Positions 1 through 6,177 are shown, counted from the stretch's first letter. The stretch is 8,248 nucleotides of DNA from Devosia sp. (GCA_028290225.1 JAQGKH010000179.1:1-8248); one strand, 5' to 3'. Notes: generated by a model not told the origin, from the sequence alone. Program-made: numbers and translations.

Positions 1-3000
1 GACAGGCCCTTGCCGACATAGTCGTTGGCGTCGCCGACCAGATCGATCGAGATGCCATGCGCCAGGAAGGCGCCGAAAGCCTGCCCGGCTGTGCCGGTCA
101 GCTTGATGGACACCGTATCCTCGGGCAGGCCTTCGAGGCCGTAGCGCTTGGCGAGGGCACCGGACAGCATGGCCCCGGCGGACCGATCGCGCGAGCGGAT
201 GGACAGCGCGATCTGCACCGCCTGGCCGTGATCCAGCGCAGGCTGCGCGAGCTCGATCAACTGGCGGTCGAGCACGCTCTCCAGGTGGTGGTCCTGCCGC
301 TCGGAATGGAACAGGGTATCGCCGCCCAGCGGCTCGGGCTTGAACAGAAGGCGCGAAAGGTCAATGCCTTCGCTCTTCCAGTGCTCGGCCACGGGCTTTT
401 GCACGATGAGATCGGAGCGGCCAACCAGTTCATTGACTGTGCGGGCACCCAATTGGGCCATCAGGCCGCGTAGTTCTTGGGCGATGAAGAAGAAATAATT
501 GATGACGTGCTCGGGCGTACCCTTGAAGCGCTTGCGCAGCACCGGATCCTGCGTCGCCACACCGACAGGGCAGGTGTTGAGATGGCATTTGCGCATCATA
601 ATGCAGCCGGCCGCGATCAAGGGTGCGGTGGAGAAGCCGAACTCGTCGGCGCCCAGGAGAGCGCCAACCAGCACGTCGCGACCGGTCTTGAGCCCGCCAT
701 CGACCTGCAGCTTCACGCGGGAGCGCAGCCGGTTGAGCACCAGGGTCTGGTGGGTTTCGGCCAGGCCGATTTCCCACGGACCGCCGGCATGCTTGAGGGA
801 GGTGAGTGGAGACGCGCCGGTGCCGCCATCATAGCCCGAGATGGTGATGTGGTCGGCGCGCGCCTTGGCGACGCCGGCAGCCACCGTGCCAACGCCGACC
901 TCGGACACAAGCTTGACCGAAATATCGGCTTCTTCATTGACGTTCTTGAGGTCGTAGATCAGCTGCGCCAGATCTTCGATCGAATAGATATCGTGGTGGG
1001 GCGGGGGCGAGATCAGCCCGACGCCTGGGGTTGAGTGGCGCGTCTTGGCGACGATCCAATCGACCTTGTGACCGGGCAATTGGCCGCCTTCGCCAGGCTT
1101 GGCGCCCTGCGCGACCTTGATCTGGAGCTGATCGGCATTGACCAGGTATTCGGTGGTCACGCCAAAGCGGCCGGACGCGACCTGCTTGATGGCCGAGCGC
1201 AGGGGATTGCTCGAGCCATCGGGCAGGGGCTTGTAGCGGTCGGGCTCCTCGCCGCCTTCCCCGGTATTGGACTTGCCGCCGATACGGTTCATGGCGATCG
1301 CGAGGGTGGTATGGGCTTCGCGGCTGATGGAGCCAAAGCTCATCGCGCCGGTCACGAACCGCTTGACGATATCGACCGTAGGCTCAACGTCCTCGACGGG
1401 CACGGCGGGGCCGAGCGGCTTGAAATCGAGCAGATGGCGAATGGCGAGATAGCCGTTCTCGGCCGCGTTGACGCGCCGGGCAAAGCTATCATAGCGATCC
1501 TGCGCCGTTTCGGGGCTGTCGTCACGCGTGCGCACGGCGTGCTGCAGGTCGGCGACCACATCGGGCGACCAGGCATGCTTTTCGCCGCGGATGCGGTACA
1601 TATATTCGCCGCCCACATCGAGCGCCTTTTGCAGCACGATATCGTCGCCGAACGCGGCGCTGTGGCGGCGCACGGTTTCCTCGGCGATTTCGGGCATGCC
1701 CACGCCTTCAATGGTGGTGGCGGTGCCGAAAAAGAAGCGCTCCACGAACTGCGTGCTGAGGCCGACGGCGTCAAAGATCTGGGCGCCGCAATAGCTTTGA
1801 TAAGTCGAGATGCCCATCTTGCTCATGACCTTGAGCAGGCCCTTACCGACTGATTTGATGTAGCGGTAGATGATCTCGTGCGCGTCGACTTCGGCGGGGA
1901 ATTCACCCTCGGCATGAAGGGCGGCGAGGGCCTCAAAGGCCAGATAGGGGTTGATGGCTTCGGCGCCGTAACCGGCAAGCATCGCAAAATGATGCATTTC
2001 GCGCGCTTCACCGGTCTCGACCACGAGCCCCGAGGAGGTGCGCAGGCCCTTGCGGATCAGGTGGTGATGCACGGCGGCAGTGGCCAGCAGCGCGGGAATG
2101 GCGATGCGATCGGCCGCAACCAGGCGATCCGACAAGATGATGATGTTGAATTCGCCACGCACGGCGGTTTCGGCCGCCTCGCAGATGGCCGCAATGGCGC
2201 TTTCCATGCCGGCTGCGCCCTGGTCTGCCGGATAGGTGATGTCGAGCGTCTGGGTGCGGAACTCGTTGTCGGCCATGTCGCCGATGGCGCGGATCTTTTC
2301 CAGATCCTCATTGGTGAGAATGGGCTGGCGCACTTCCAGGCGCTTGTGGTGCGAAGCACCTTCCAGGTCGAACAGGTTTGGGCGCGGACCGATGAAGGAA
2401 ACAAGGCTCATCACCGATTCCTCGCGGATCGGGTCGATCGGCGGGTTGGTGACCTGGGCGAAGTTCTGCTTGAAATAGGTGTAAAGCAGCTTGCTCTTGT
2501 CCGAAAGCGCCGACAGCGGCGTGTCGGTACCCATGGAGCCAACGGCTTCCTGGCCGGTGGTGGCCATGGGGGCCATCAACAGCTTGATGTCCTCTTGCGT
2601 GTAGCCAAAGGCCTGCATGCGATCGAGCAGCGACTCAGAGGTGGTCGGTGCCTTGGGCTCGGTTTCGGGCAGGTCCTCCAGCACGATCTGGGTGCGCGCA
2701 AGCCAGGTGGCGTAGGGGTTGCGGGTGGCCAGGGTCTGCTTGATCTCGTCGTCCGAGATGATGCGGCCTTCTTCCAGGTCGATCAGCAGCATGCGGCCAG
2801 GCTGCAGGCGCCAGCGCTCGACCACATCTTCTTCGGGGATGTCGAGCACGCCCGATTCAGAGGCCAGCACCACATGGCCTTCCTTGGTGACCAGATAGCG
2901 CGCCGGGCGCAAGCCGTTGCGGTCGAGCGTGGCCACGACATAGCGACCATCCGAGAGCGACATGGCGGCCGGGCCGTCCCAGGGCTCCATAAGGGCAGCG

Positions 3001-4115
3001 TGGTACTCGTAGAATGAACGGCGTGTGTCGTCCATCAGCGGGTTGCCGGCCCAAGCTTCGGGGATCAGCATCATCGCTGCGTGGGGCAGGGAATAGCCGC
3101 CGCGAACAAGGAATTCGAGCGCGTTGTCGAAGCAAGCGGTGTCGGACTGGCCCTCATAGGAGATGGGCCAGATCTTGGTGATGTCTTCGCCAAACAGGGG
3201 CGAGGAAACCGAGGCTTGCCGCGCCGCCATCCAGTTGACGTTGCCCCGAATGGTGTTGATCTCACCATTATGGGTGGTCATCCGGTACGGGTGGGCCAAC
3301 TTCCAGGACGGGAAGGTGTTGGTGGAAAAGCGCTGGTGGACGAGCGCGATGGCCGATTCGAAGCTTTCATCGTGCAGGTCGGGATAGAAGGCCTTGAGCT
3401 GGTAGGCCAGGAACATGCCCTTGTAGACAATGGTGCGTGCCGACATGGAAACGACGTAAAAGCCGTTGTCGGTGTTGCTTTCGGGGACCTCGCGGTAAAC
3501 CGTGTTGGAGATCACCTTGCGCACGATCAGCAGCTTGCGCTCGAACTCGTCGATGGTCAGCCCGACGGGGCGGCCGATCACCATCTGCTCGATGATGGGC
3601 TGGGTGGCGATCACGCCCTCGGAAAGCGCCGAGTTGTCGAAAGGGACGAGGCGCTCGCCCAGAAGGGTCAGGCCTTCGCTGAGGAGGCAGGCGCGCACCG
3701 TTGCGGCGCAGCGATCGCGCAGTTCCCGATCATTGGGATAAAACAGCATCGCCACGGAGTAGAACTGCTTTTCGGGCAGGGCGAAAGGCAGCACCTTGCT
3801 GAAAAAAGCGTGGGGCGTTTGCACCAGAATGCCAGCGCCATCACCCATCAGCGGGTCGGCGCCCACGGCACCGCGATGCTCGAGGTTCTCGAGGATCTCG
3901 AGGCCCTTTTCGACCACTTCGTGGCTGGGGTTGTTCTTGATGTTGGCGATCATGCCGATGCCGCAGGCATCATGCTCGTTAGCGGGATCGTAAAGCCCCT
4001 GGGCCGGGGGGCGCCCGGAGGCAGGGACAACCCGGGAGCCGTTTTCGATCAGAGTTTTACGAGTGCTGGCCAGCGTCGATACGGGAGAAACGGGTCCGTT
4101 CGGGTGGTGTGCCAT
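1..4115 (-). CDS. gltB: Glutamate synthase (NADPH) large subunit, 3' end beyond window
   Basis: This is the large (alpha) subunit of GOGAT, a cytoplasmic flavo-iron-sulfur enzyme. With GltD it makes two glutamates from glutamine, 2-oxoglutarate and NADPH, the second half of ammonia assimilation. The minus frame from ATG 4113-4115 stays open to base 1 and gives 1371 residues; the family has about 1500-1580, so roughly 150-200 are missing. Seen in order: a 50-residue propeptide, then HDACGIG with nucleophile Cys51 starting the class-II amidotransferase domain (to about 440); the central domain (about 520-800) with QVTNPPIDP; the FMN/synthase domain with MSFGSIS (near 923), GEGGEEPDRY (near 951), KPGEGG (near 1006) and a TPGVGLISPPPHHD stretch; 3Fe-4S ligands Cys1171, Cys1177 and Cys1182 (C-x5-C-x4-C); and the start of the C-terminal GXGXG beta-helix, ending at NDYVGKGLS. 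Family knowledge says the propeptide is cleaved to expose Cys51. No frameshift is evident, because the N-terminal and cluster motifs share one frame. gltD often follows, but would be off-window. Confidence 0.98.
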   Translation of the reverse strand, partial: MAHHPNGPVSPVSTLASTRKTLIENGSRVVPASGRPPAQGLYDPANEHDACGIGMIANIKNNPSHEVVEKGLEILENLEHRGAVGADPLMGDGAGILVQTPHAFFSKVLPFALPEKQFYSVAMLFYPNDRELRDRCAATVRACLLSEGLTLLGERLVPFDNSALSEGVIATQPIIEQMVIGRPVGLTIDEFERKLLIVRKVISNTVYREVPESNTDNGFYVVSMSARTIVYKGMFLAYQLKAFYPDLHDESFESAIALVHQRFSTNTFPSWKLAHPYRMTTHNGEINTIRGNVNWMAARQASVSSPLFGEDITKIWPISYEGQSDTACFDNALEFLVRGGYSLPHAAMMLIPEAWAGNPLMDDTRRSFYEYHAALMEPWDGPAAMSLSDGRYVVATLDRNGLRPARYLVTKEGHVVLASESGVLDIPEEDVVERWRLQPGRMLLIDLEEGRIISDDEIKQTLATRNPYATWLARTQIVLEDLPETEPKAPTTSESLLDRMQAFGYTQEDIKLLMAPMATTGQEAVGSMGTDTPLSALSDKSKLLYTYFKQNFAQVTNPPIDPIREESVMSLVSFIGPRPNLFDLEGASHHKRLEVRQPILTNEDLEKIRAIGDMADNEFRTQTLDITYPADQGAAGMESAIAAICEAAETAVRGEFNIIILSDRLVAADRIAIPALLATAAVHHHLIRKGLRTSSGLVVETGEAREMHHFAMLAGYGAEAINPYLAFEALAALHAEGEFPAEVDAHEIIYRYIKSVGKGLLKVMSKMGISTYQSYCGAQIFDAVGLSTQFVERFFFGTATTIEGVGMPEIAEETVRRHSAAFGDDIVLQKALDVGGEYMYRIRGEKHAWSPDVVADLQHAVRTRDDSPETAQDRYDSFARRVNAAENGYLAIRHLLDFKPLGPAVPVEDVEPTVDIVKRFVTGAMSFGSISREAHTTLAIAMNRIGGKSNTGEGGEEPDRYKPLPDGSSNPLRSAIKQVASGRFGVTTEYLVNADQLQIKVAQGAKPGEGGQLPGHKVDWIVAKTRHSTPGVGLISPPPHHDIYSIEDLAQLIYDLKNVNEEADISVKLVSEVGVGTVAAGVAKARADHITISGYDGGTGASPLTSLKHAGGPWEIGLAETHQTLVLNRLRSRVKLQVDGGLKTGRDVLVGALLGADEFGFSTAPLIAAGCIMMRKCHLNTCPVGVATQDPVLRKRFKGTPEHVINYFFFIAQELRGLMAQLGARTVNELVGRSDLIVQKPVAEHWKSEGIDLSRLLFKPEPLGGDTLFHSERQDHHLESVLDRQLIELAQPALDHGQAVQIALSIRSRDRSAGAMLSGALAKRYGLEGLPEDTVSIKLTGTAGQAFGAFLAHGISIDLVGDANDYVGKGL

Positions 4116-4122
4116 GGTCGTG

Positions 4123-4127
4123 TCCTT
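4123..4127 (-). promoter_or_regulatory. Ribosome binding site of gltB
   Basis: On the minus strand AAGGA lies seven bases before ATG 4113-4115. This supports that start, which gives the MAHHPNGP N-terminus and a 50-residue propeptide before Cys51. No competing in-frame start with a better site was seen. Confidence 0.75.
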
Positions 4128-4136
4128 GCTCTGTCG

Positions 4137-4469
4137 GCCCCTGGGGGCATGTCACTATGTCGTGTGCATCCTGGGTGTGCCGATTGCGGCGGGGCGGATG
4201 CGTGTTCGTCCTCTGGTGGGCGCGTTGCTCAGGCGGGTCGTACAGAGTACGGCTCGAAAGAGCAAATACGTCCATGCATGGGAGCGGCGCTGCATCCAAA
4301 TGGCCGCTCATTCGGGCTTCGAGGTTGGCCTGGACCATGGTCCGGCTTCTCGGCATTATCCCCGCCTATCCGTTTCCGCTAATAGCATAGCGGGCCAGCC
4401 GGATCGGCGTGCGTGCTGGCCGGGGAGACCGGGGCGACGCGTCAGATAGGACAGACCTGCTGCCCTATC
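4137..4469 (-). other. Hairpin-rich candidate 5' leader of gltB
   Basis: There is no credible gene between gltB and dps. The gltB-proximal part holds many inverted repeats. In minus-strand order they are: 4469-4445, ten-pair arms with one G-U and a five-base loop; 4421-4393, GGCCAGC/GCTGGCC; 4393-4376, CCGCTA/TAGCGG with a six-base loop; 4343-4332, the 12-base palindrome GGACCATGGTCC; 4309-4282, GAGCGGC/GCCGCTC; 4281-4272, the palindrome CCATGCATGG; 4251-4239, CGTAC/GTACG with a three-base loop; and 4148-4137, GCCCC/GGGGC. None is followed by a U-run, so they are not terminators. The first has a G-U pair only when read on the gltB strand (A-C on the other), which suits gltB-sense RNA. That it is one folded leader is inference and depends on transcription starting near 4470. 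Some short stems are expected by chance at this GC content. I match it to no known riboswitch. Confidence 0.4.
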
Positions 4470-4477
4470 GCGGTCAC

Positions 4478-4505
4478 ATTTGCATAATTCCAAACTGAGG
4501 GTCAA
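4478..4505 (-). promoter_or_regulatory. Weak candidate promoter for gltB with overlapping imperfect palindrome
   Basis: The minus strand has TTGACC at 4505-4500 as a good -35, and 16 bases on GCAAAT at 4483-4478 as a poor -10. Overlapping the -10 is TTTGGAATTATGCAAA (4494-4479), with perfect TTTG/CAAA outer arms and an AT-rich centre. That shape is loosely like sites bound by Lrp/AsnC-family regulators, and Lrp activates gltBDF in E. coli; a link here is inference only. If used, it gives a leader of about 350 bases. It lies upstream of the ten-pair hairpin at 4445-4469. Confidence 0.3.
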
Positions 4506-4579
4506 GCGGATATGCATGGCATTTCCGGATTGAAGTAGGAAAACGCCAACTCAGCTGTAGGAAACAGGGCCGGAACAGC

Positions 4580-4607
4580 AAAAAATCCGCCTAATGGAGG
4601 GGGATTT
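4580..4607 (-). terminator. Intrinsic terminator of dps
   Basis: On the minus strand AAATCC pairs with GGATTT, then a C-C mismatch and two more G-C pairs close a seven-base loop. A run of six T (three within the stem) follows. It lies 33 bases after the dps stop codon. A GC-rich hairpin without a T-run (GGGGCG/CGCCCC) sits just upstream, close behind the dps stop. In the plus direction there is no T-run, so it acts for dps. Confidence 0.6.
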
Positions 4608-4639
4608 CCGGGCGCAGGGGCGCGACTTCGCCCCAAAGC

Positions 4640-5113
4640 CTATTCCAGGTGGGATTTGATGAACCACAGGTCCTTGTCGAGTTCCCGCGAGAAAGCGGTC
4701 AGAATATCGGCACTGTCGGCGTCTCCGGCCTCGTCCGCAGTGTCGATATCCTCGCGCACCTGGTTGGCCAGCTTGGCATAACGATCGGCCAGGGCAGCCA
4801 GGTGATCGGGCACCTTGCGGATTTCGGTGGGGTAGGGCGGCAGTGTCGTGGCGCTCGCCACGATCTGGCTCGTGCCCAAGGCCACCCCATCCAACTGAGC
4901 GACGCGTTCGGCGATGATGTCGGTGTGGGTGTCGATGGCCGTGCGGAACAGGTCCAGCATCTCGTGCACACCGATGAACTGCAGGCCCTTCAGGTTCCAA
5001 TGCGCCTGCTTGGTGAGCAGCGCCAGATCGATGGAGTCGGCAAGGCGCGCGTTCAGCAGTTCGATCACCGCGGACTTGGAGTTGGATTTCAGTTCAACCG
5101 AAGGAATGGCCAT
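4640..5113 (-). CDS. dps: Dps family DNA-binding/ferritin-like protein
   Basis: Dps forms a hollow 12-subunit cage that oxidises Fe(II) with hydrogen peroxide and stores the iron, protecting DNA in starved or oxidatively stressed cells. At 157 residues it fits the family. The ferroxidase ligands are all visible and match E. coli Dps with a constant offset of 13: His38 (H51), His50 (H63), Asp54 (D67), Asp65 (D78) and Glu69 (E82), in the KQAHWNLKG and DIIAERVAQLDG stretches. The C-terminus KDLWFIKSHLE is typical. The N-terminal tail is about 13 residues shorter than in E. coli, with only Lys9 and Lys13, so DNA binding may be weak or may use another surface; this is inference. AAGGA lies seven bases before ATG 5111-5113. 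The gene has its own EcfG-like promoter and terminator, so it is probably monocistronic despite lying 147 bases behind ibpA. Confidence 0.95.
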   Translation of the reverse strand: MAIPSVELKSNSKSAVIELLNARLADSIDLALLTKQAHWNLKGLQFIGVHEMLDLFRTAIDTHTDIIAERVAQLDGVALGTSQIVASATTLPPYPTEIRKVPDHLAALADRYAKLANQVREDIDTADEAGDADSADILTAFSRELDKDLWFIKSHLE

Positions 5114-5133
5114 GTTTTCGTCCTTGAGGTGGC

Positions 5134-5150
5134 GGGCAGACGGGCTGCCC
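5134..5150 (-). other. Small hairpin in dps leader
   Basis: GGGCAG and CTGCCC form a perfect six-pair stem with a five-base loop, eight bases before the dps AAGGA. It would be in the roughly 45-base leader made from the EcfG-like promoter. It does not cover the ribosome site and has no T-run. It may simply stabilise the mRNA 5' end; any role is inferred. Confidence 0.35.
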
Positions 5151-5165
5151 CTGGTTCTCGAAGAA

Positions 5166-5190
5166 AACCGGGCTCTCGGCCCGAAGTTCC
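5166..5190 (-). promoter_or_regulatory. EcfG (general stress sigma factor) type promoter of dps
   Basis: On the minus strand GGAAC (5190-5186) is followed after 16 bases by GGTT (5169-5166). The alphaproteobacterial EcfG/RpoE2 consensus is GGAAC, a 16-17 base spacer, then CGTT; here only the first base of the second box differs. dps genes are known members of this regulon in several alphaproteobacteria. Start of transcription is expected near 5158-5160, giving a leader of about 45 bases. The spacer also contains CGGGC/GCCCG arms. Confidence 0.6.
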
Positions 5191-5205
5191 GGCATGGGTG
5201 AAATG

Positions 5206-5234
5206 AAAAAGGCGCAGCCCTTGCGGACTGCGCC
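5206..5234 (-). terminator. Intrinsic terminator of ibpA
   Basis: On the minus strand a ten-pair stem (GGCGCAGTCC against GGGCTGCGCC, one U-G pair) closes on a GCAA tetraloop and is followed at once by TTTTT. It lies 26 bases after the ibpA stop and before the dps promoter, separating the two units. Confidence 0.9.
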
Positions 5235-5260
5235 CCTTACGTCCTTGAGAACGGATCGGC

Positions 5261-5722
5261 TTAGTTGACCGACTGGTCCTCGATGGTCGGCTGGGTGGTG
5301 GCGCCGTTGATCTGGATGGTGCGCGGCTTCTTGCTTTCGGGCAGTTCGCGCTTCAGTTCCAGATGCAGGAGACCGTTTTCGAGCGTGGCACCCTGAACCT
5401 CAACATAGTCGGCCAGCTGGAAGCGCAACTCGAAAGCGCGCTCGGCGATGCCGCGATGGAGGAATTCACGAGCCGTCTCAGCGGTTTCGGGTGCCTTGGC
5501 ACCCTTGACGACGAGGCTGTTCTCCTTGGTTTCGATGGCAATGTCGCCATTGGAGAAACCGGCTACGGCGATGGAGATGCGGTAGGCATCATCGCCGGTG
5601 CGCTCGATATTGTAGGGAGGATAGGTCTTGGTTTCCTGGCCCACAAGGGTGTCGAGGCGGTTGAACAGGCGGTCGAAGCCGACGGTGGAGCGGTAGAAGG
5701 GGGAAAAATCGATGGTTTGCAT
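5261..5722 (-). CDS. ibpA: Small heat-shock protein, Hsp20/IbpA type
   Basis: This is an ATP-independent holdase that binds unfolding proteins at high temperature and keeps them ready for refolding by DnaK/ClpB. It has 153 residues. The sequence tracks E. coli IbpA: an N-terminal DFSPFYRSTVGFDRLFNRL helix (5-23), PPYNI (35-39) opening the alpha-crystallin domain, IAVAGF, LVVKGAKA, RGIAERAFELRFQLAD, the ATLENGLL signature (112-119), and the C-terminal IQI anchor (136-138) after KKPRT, followed by a 15-residue tail. I chose ATG 5720-5722, preceded eight bases earlier by AGGAG. The same frame stays open upstream to 5995, but that part crosses the promoter and leader and is not protein-like. Regulation looks twofold: a sigma-32 promoter and a ROSE-like hairpin over the ribosome site. 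A strong terminator follows. Confidence 0.95.
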   Translation of the reverse strand: MQTIDFSPFYRSTVGFDRLFNRLDTLVGQETKTYPPYNIERTGDDAYRISIAVAGFSNGDIAIETKENSLVVKGAKAPETAETAREFLHRGIAERAFELRFQLADYVEVQGATLENGLLHLELKRELPESKKPRTIQINGATTQPTIEDQSVN

Positions 5723-5835
5723 GGCACATTCTCCTGAAAGCAACGTGATGGTCTCGACCCAAGGTTTATGAGGCTCCCAAAAGAGGCAAGCCGTTGATTT
5801 TGCTTGGGTGAGGTCCCCGGATGCCCGGCTGACAG
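5723..5835 (-). ncRNA. ROSE-like RNA thermometer in ibpA 5' leader
   Basis: ROSE elements keep small heat-shock mRNAs silent at low temperature by pairing a conserved UYGCU with the AGGA of the ribosome site through imperfect pairs including G-G. Here UUGCU and, three bases on, AGGAG lie in one hairpin (5747-5725) whose outer stem CACGUU/AAUGUG gives six more pairs and ends two bases before the AUG. Upstream the leader can form further stems: GGT/ACC around CGAG, CAAGC/GCTTG, and a longer ACCCAAG/CTTGGGT pairing. The leader length (about 110 bases from the predicted start) and the IbpA-type gene fit known alphaproteobacterial ROSE RNAs. The 5' boundary is inferred from the promoter. The hairpin is seen; temperature response is inferred. 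Confidence 0.8.
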
Positions 5836-5840
5836 GGGTA

Positions 5841-5869
5841 TATTTAGGGGCGTATCGGGCGCGTTCAAG
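5841..5869 (-). promoter_or_regulatory. Sigma-32 (RpoH) heat-shock promoter of ibpA
   Basis: On the minus strand CTTGAA (5869-5864) is followed after 13 bases by CCCCTAAATA (5850-5841). This matches the RpoH pattern of CTTGAA, 13-15 bases, then CCCCAT-T. Transcription should start near 5833-5836, just ahead of the ROSE-like leader. Confidence 0.85.
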
Positions 5870-5921
5870 AGCGATGAAAACCGGTTTTTTCACATTTTCG
5901 TGCCCGCGCGGCCATGAAGAT

Positions 5922-5958
5922 GAACGCATTCTGAACGGCTTGCTCGCACCCCGTTCAG
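5922..5958. promoter_or_regulatory. LexA-box-like direct repeat overlapping a perfect inverted repeat
   Basis: GAAC, seven bases, GAAC (5922-5936) matches the form of the alphaproteobacterial LexA site. Its second half lies inside an inverted repeat, CTGAACGG (5931-5938) and CCGTTCAG (5951-5958), with 12 bases between. The site is about 50-90 bases upstream of the ibpA -35 and upstream of the plus-strand hairpins. A symmetrical site between divergent units suggests an operator; which protein binds is unknown. A chance match to the eight fixed bases is not negligible. Confidence 0.3.
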
Positions 5959-5981
5959 GATGAGGGGCCGATAAGAGGGCA

Positions 5982-6091
5982 TGTGCTCGAGGCAACTTGG
6001 CACAGCATCAATGCGGGCCTGTCACCCGCCCCCCGCACGGGCCCGCAGCAACAGGAAACCAGCATCTCGCAAGAGGTGCTGGTTTTCTTTT
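5982..6091 (+). ncRNA. Candidate small RNA made of three hairpins
   Basis: No gene precedes the strong plus-strand terminator at 6059-6091, so it should end a noncoding transcript. Just before it are two more stems: TGTGC plus CGAG pairing with CTTG plus GCACA over a GCAA loop (5982-6004, one bulged base), and GCGGGCC/GGCCCGC (6013-6046). Three consecutive stems ending in a U-run is the usual form of a bacterial small RNA. No convincing promoter was seen, so the 5' end is uncertain. It does not look like 4.5S RNA, tmRNA or RNase P RNA, and I name no family. It could instead be a long untranslated leader of the downstream lipase with an attenuator. Confidence 0.35.
6059..6091 (+). terminator. 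Intrinsic terminator with GCAA tetraloop
   Basis: CCAGCATCTC pairs with GAGGTGCTGG (ten pairs, one U-G) over a GCAA loop and is followed by TTTTCTTTT. It works only on the plus strand, because the minus direction lacks a T-run. It has no plus-strand gene before it. Confidence 0.8.
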
Positions 6092-6113
6092 GGGCAGCCC
6101 GATATGGACGGAG

Positions 6114-6138
6114 GCCGGCAGCGCGCCGGCGGGTTTTT
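6114..6138 (+). terminator. Second terminator-like hairpin before the lipase gene
   Basis: GCCGGC pairs with GCCGGC (six pairs, five-base loop AGCGC), then GGG and TTTTT. An outer CCCG (from about 6098) can pair with CGGG at 6130-6133, placing the T-run directly after the stem. It lies 40 bases before the lipase ATG, so transcripts starting further upstream would have to pass it. It could be a second terminator or an attenuator of that gene. Confidence 0.45.
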
Positions 6139-6177
6139 CGTTTTGAGCTCTGGCACGAGCGGCATGAAGGTTCGGGC

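Noticed and set aside
4286..4303. Possible sigma-54 promoter (GG-N10-GC) upstream of gltB
   Set aside because: Only the GG and GC match; the flanking bases fit the TGGCAC/TTGCA consensus poorly, and this pair is frequent in GC-rich DNA.
4057..4356. A 99-codon minus-strand frame overlapping the start of gltB
   Set aside because: It overlaps gltB in another frame, is His/Arg/Pro-rich and shows no domain. It crosses the hairpin-rich leader, so it is probably chance.
1035..4382. Long plus-strand open frames of 272, 379 and 433 codons opposite gltB
   Set aside because: They are antisense to a fully recognisable gltB, and their translations are Gly/His/Asp-rich with no motifs. They come from the third-position GC bias of the real gene.
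4468..4482. CRP-like half site AAATGTGA on the minus strand
   Set aside because: The second half of the palindrome is missing at the required spacing.
5723..5995. N-terminal extension of the IbpA frame up to 5995
   Set aside because: It would translate the sigma-32 promoter and ROSE-like leader. IbpA homology begins exactly at ATG 5720-5722, which has a good ribosome site.
5983..6177. N-terminal extension of the lipase frame back to 5983
   Set aside because: The extension covers two terminator hairpins and is not protein-like. ATG 6178 has GAAGG at ideal spacing.
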